Source: a virus. Taken from it: a DNA stretch of 29,430 bases. The stretch covers positions 1 through 29,430 of the IMG/VR virus record IMGVR_UViG_3300031773_000025. One strand, 5' to 3'. Positions 29,397 through 29,430 of the stretch are shown one piece after another; positions within the stretch are counted from its first letter, which is position 1, and the number at the start of each line of letters is the position of its first letter. Position numbers and translations under genes: made by a program. Below the pieces are notes generated by a model. It was not told the DNA's origin. It ran no database searches and was given only the letters and a program-made list of their open reading frames with translations.

Positions 29397-29430
29397 TTAT
29401 TTTTATTTTACACAATACTAAACAAAGGGT

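Larger units (their letters stand above)
29144..29430. other. 287-base non-coding right edge
   Basis: Apart from the promoter, I see no gene. It contains CGATCATCGATCAT (29206-29219), T8-9 and G7 homopolymers near 29230-29250, and the C-rich tract. The adjoining sequence lies outside the window. Confidence 0.7.

Noticed and set aside
1-29430. tRNA genes, integrase, insertion sequences or attachment sites.
   Set aside because: No cloverleaf-like sequence, recombinase motif or matching terminal repeat was recognised by eye.

Overview
The window is about 29.4 kb of an AT-rich, tailed, podovirus-like phage genome. The host is probably a marine or aquatic member of the Bacteroidota (Flavobacteriia-like). 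Three things suggest this: the TAnnTTTG -7 boxes typical of that phylum sit in front of several gene groups, Shine-Dalgarno sequences are mostly absent, and the structural proteins resemble those of flavobacterial and crAss-like phages as I remember them. No database search was possible, so placement in or near the Crassvirales is only a suggestion. All genes but one lie on the minus strand, so transcription runs from high to low coordinates. I see no tRNA, CRISPR array, integrase or insertion sequence.

Layout, in the direction of minus-strand transcription. (1) 29430-28720: a C-rich low-complexity tract, a Bacteroidota-type promoter, two small unknown genes and a terminator with a UUCG tetraloop. 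(2) 28720-26563: a helically phased CGACA repeat array, a promoter, then groEL followed by groES and a terminator. (3) 26571-26063: a single plus-strand winged-helix-like gene, divergent from the minus genes across a 16-bp palindrome that holds a -7 box on each strand. (4) 26063-23373: many very small basic or Cys-containing proteins and one head/tail fibre-like protein. (5) 23369-22085: a small structural-type protein and a lysis cassette (small membrane protein, T7-lysozyme-type amidase, two-TM holin). (6) 22049-13928: a fibre module with a 1082-aa protein carrying about 30 YadA-head-like repeats, two repeat-rich fibre proteins, a fibre ending in an S74 self-cleaving chaperone domain, and a Cys-rich small adhesin candidate. 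(7) 13917-4739: small genes, then large terminase, portal, a scaffold-like protein, the major capsid protein and a conserved unknown. (8) 4649-1: two connector/ring-like proteins and a large nozzle-like protein that runs off the left edge.

The genes form a late virion program: head assembly and packaging, neck and tail, receptor-binding fibres, lysis, and a phage-encoded chaperonin pair. Seven -7-box promoters and five hairpins divide it into plausible transcription units. The points most worth following are a 187-aa protein that reads as two GroES-like barrels in tandem, a roughly 360-bp GC-rich patch with foreign codon use inside terL, the phased CGACA array upstream of groEL, and an extended promoter motif TTTGTAT[AC]TTTG shared by four minus-strand promoters.
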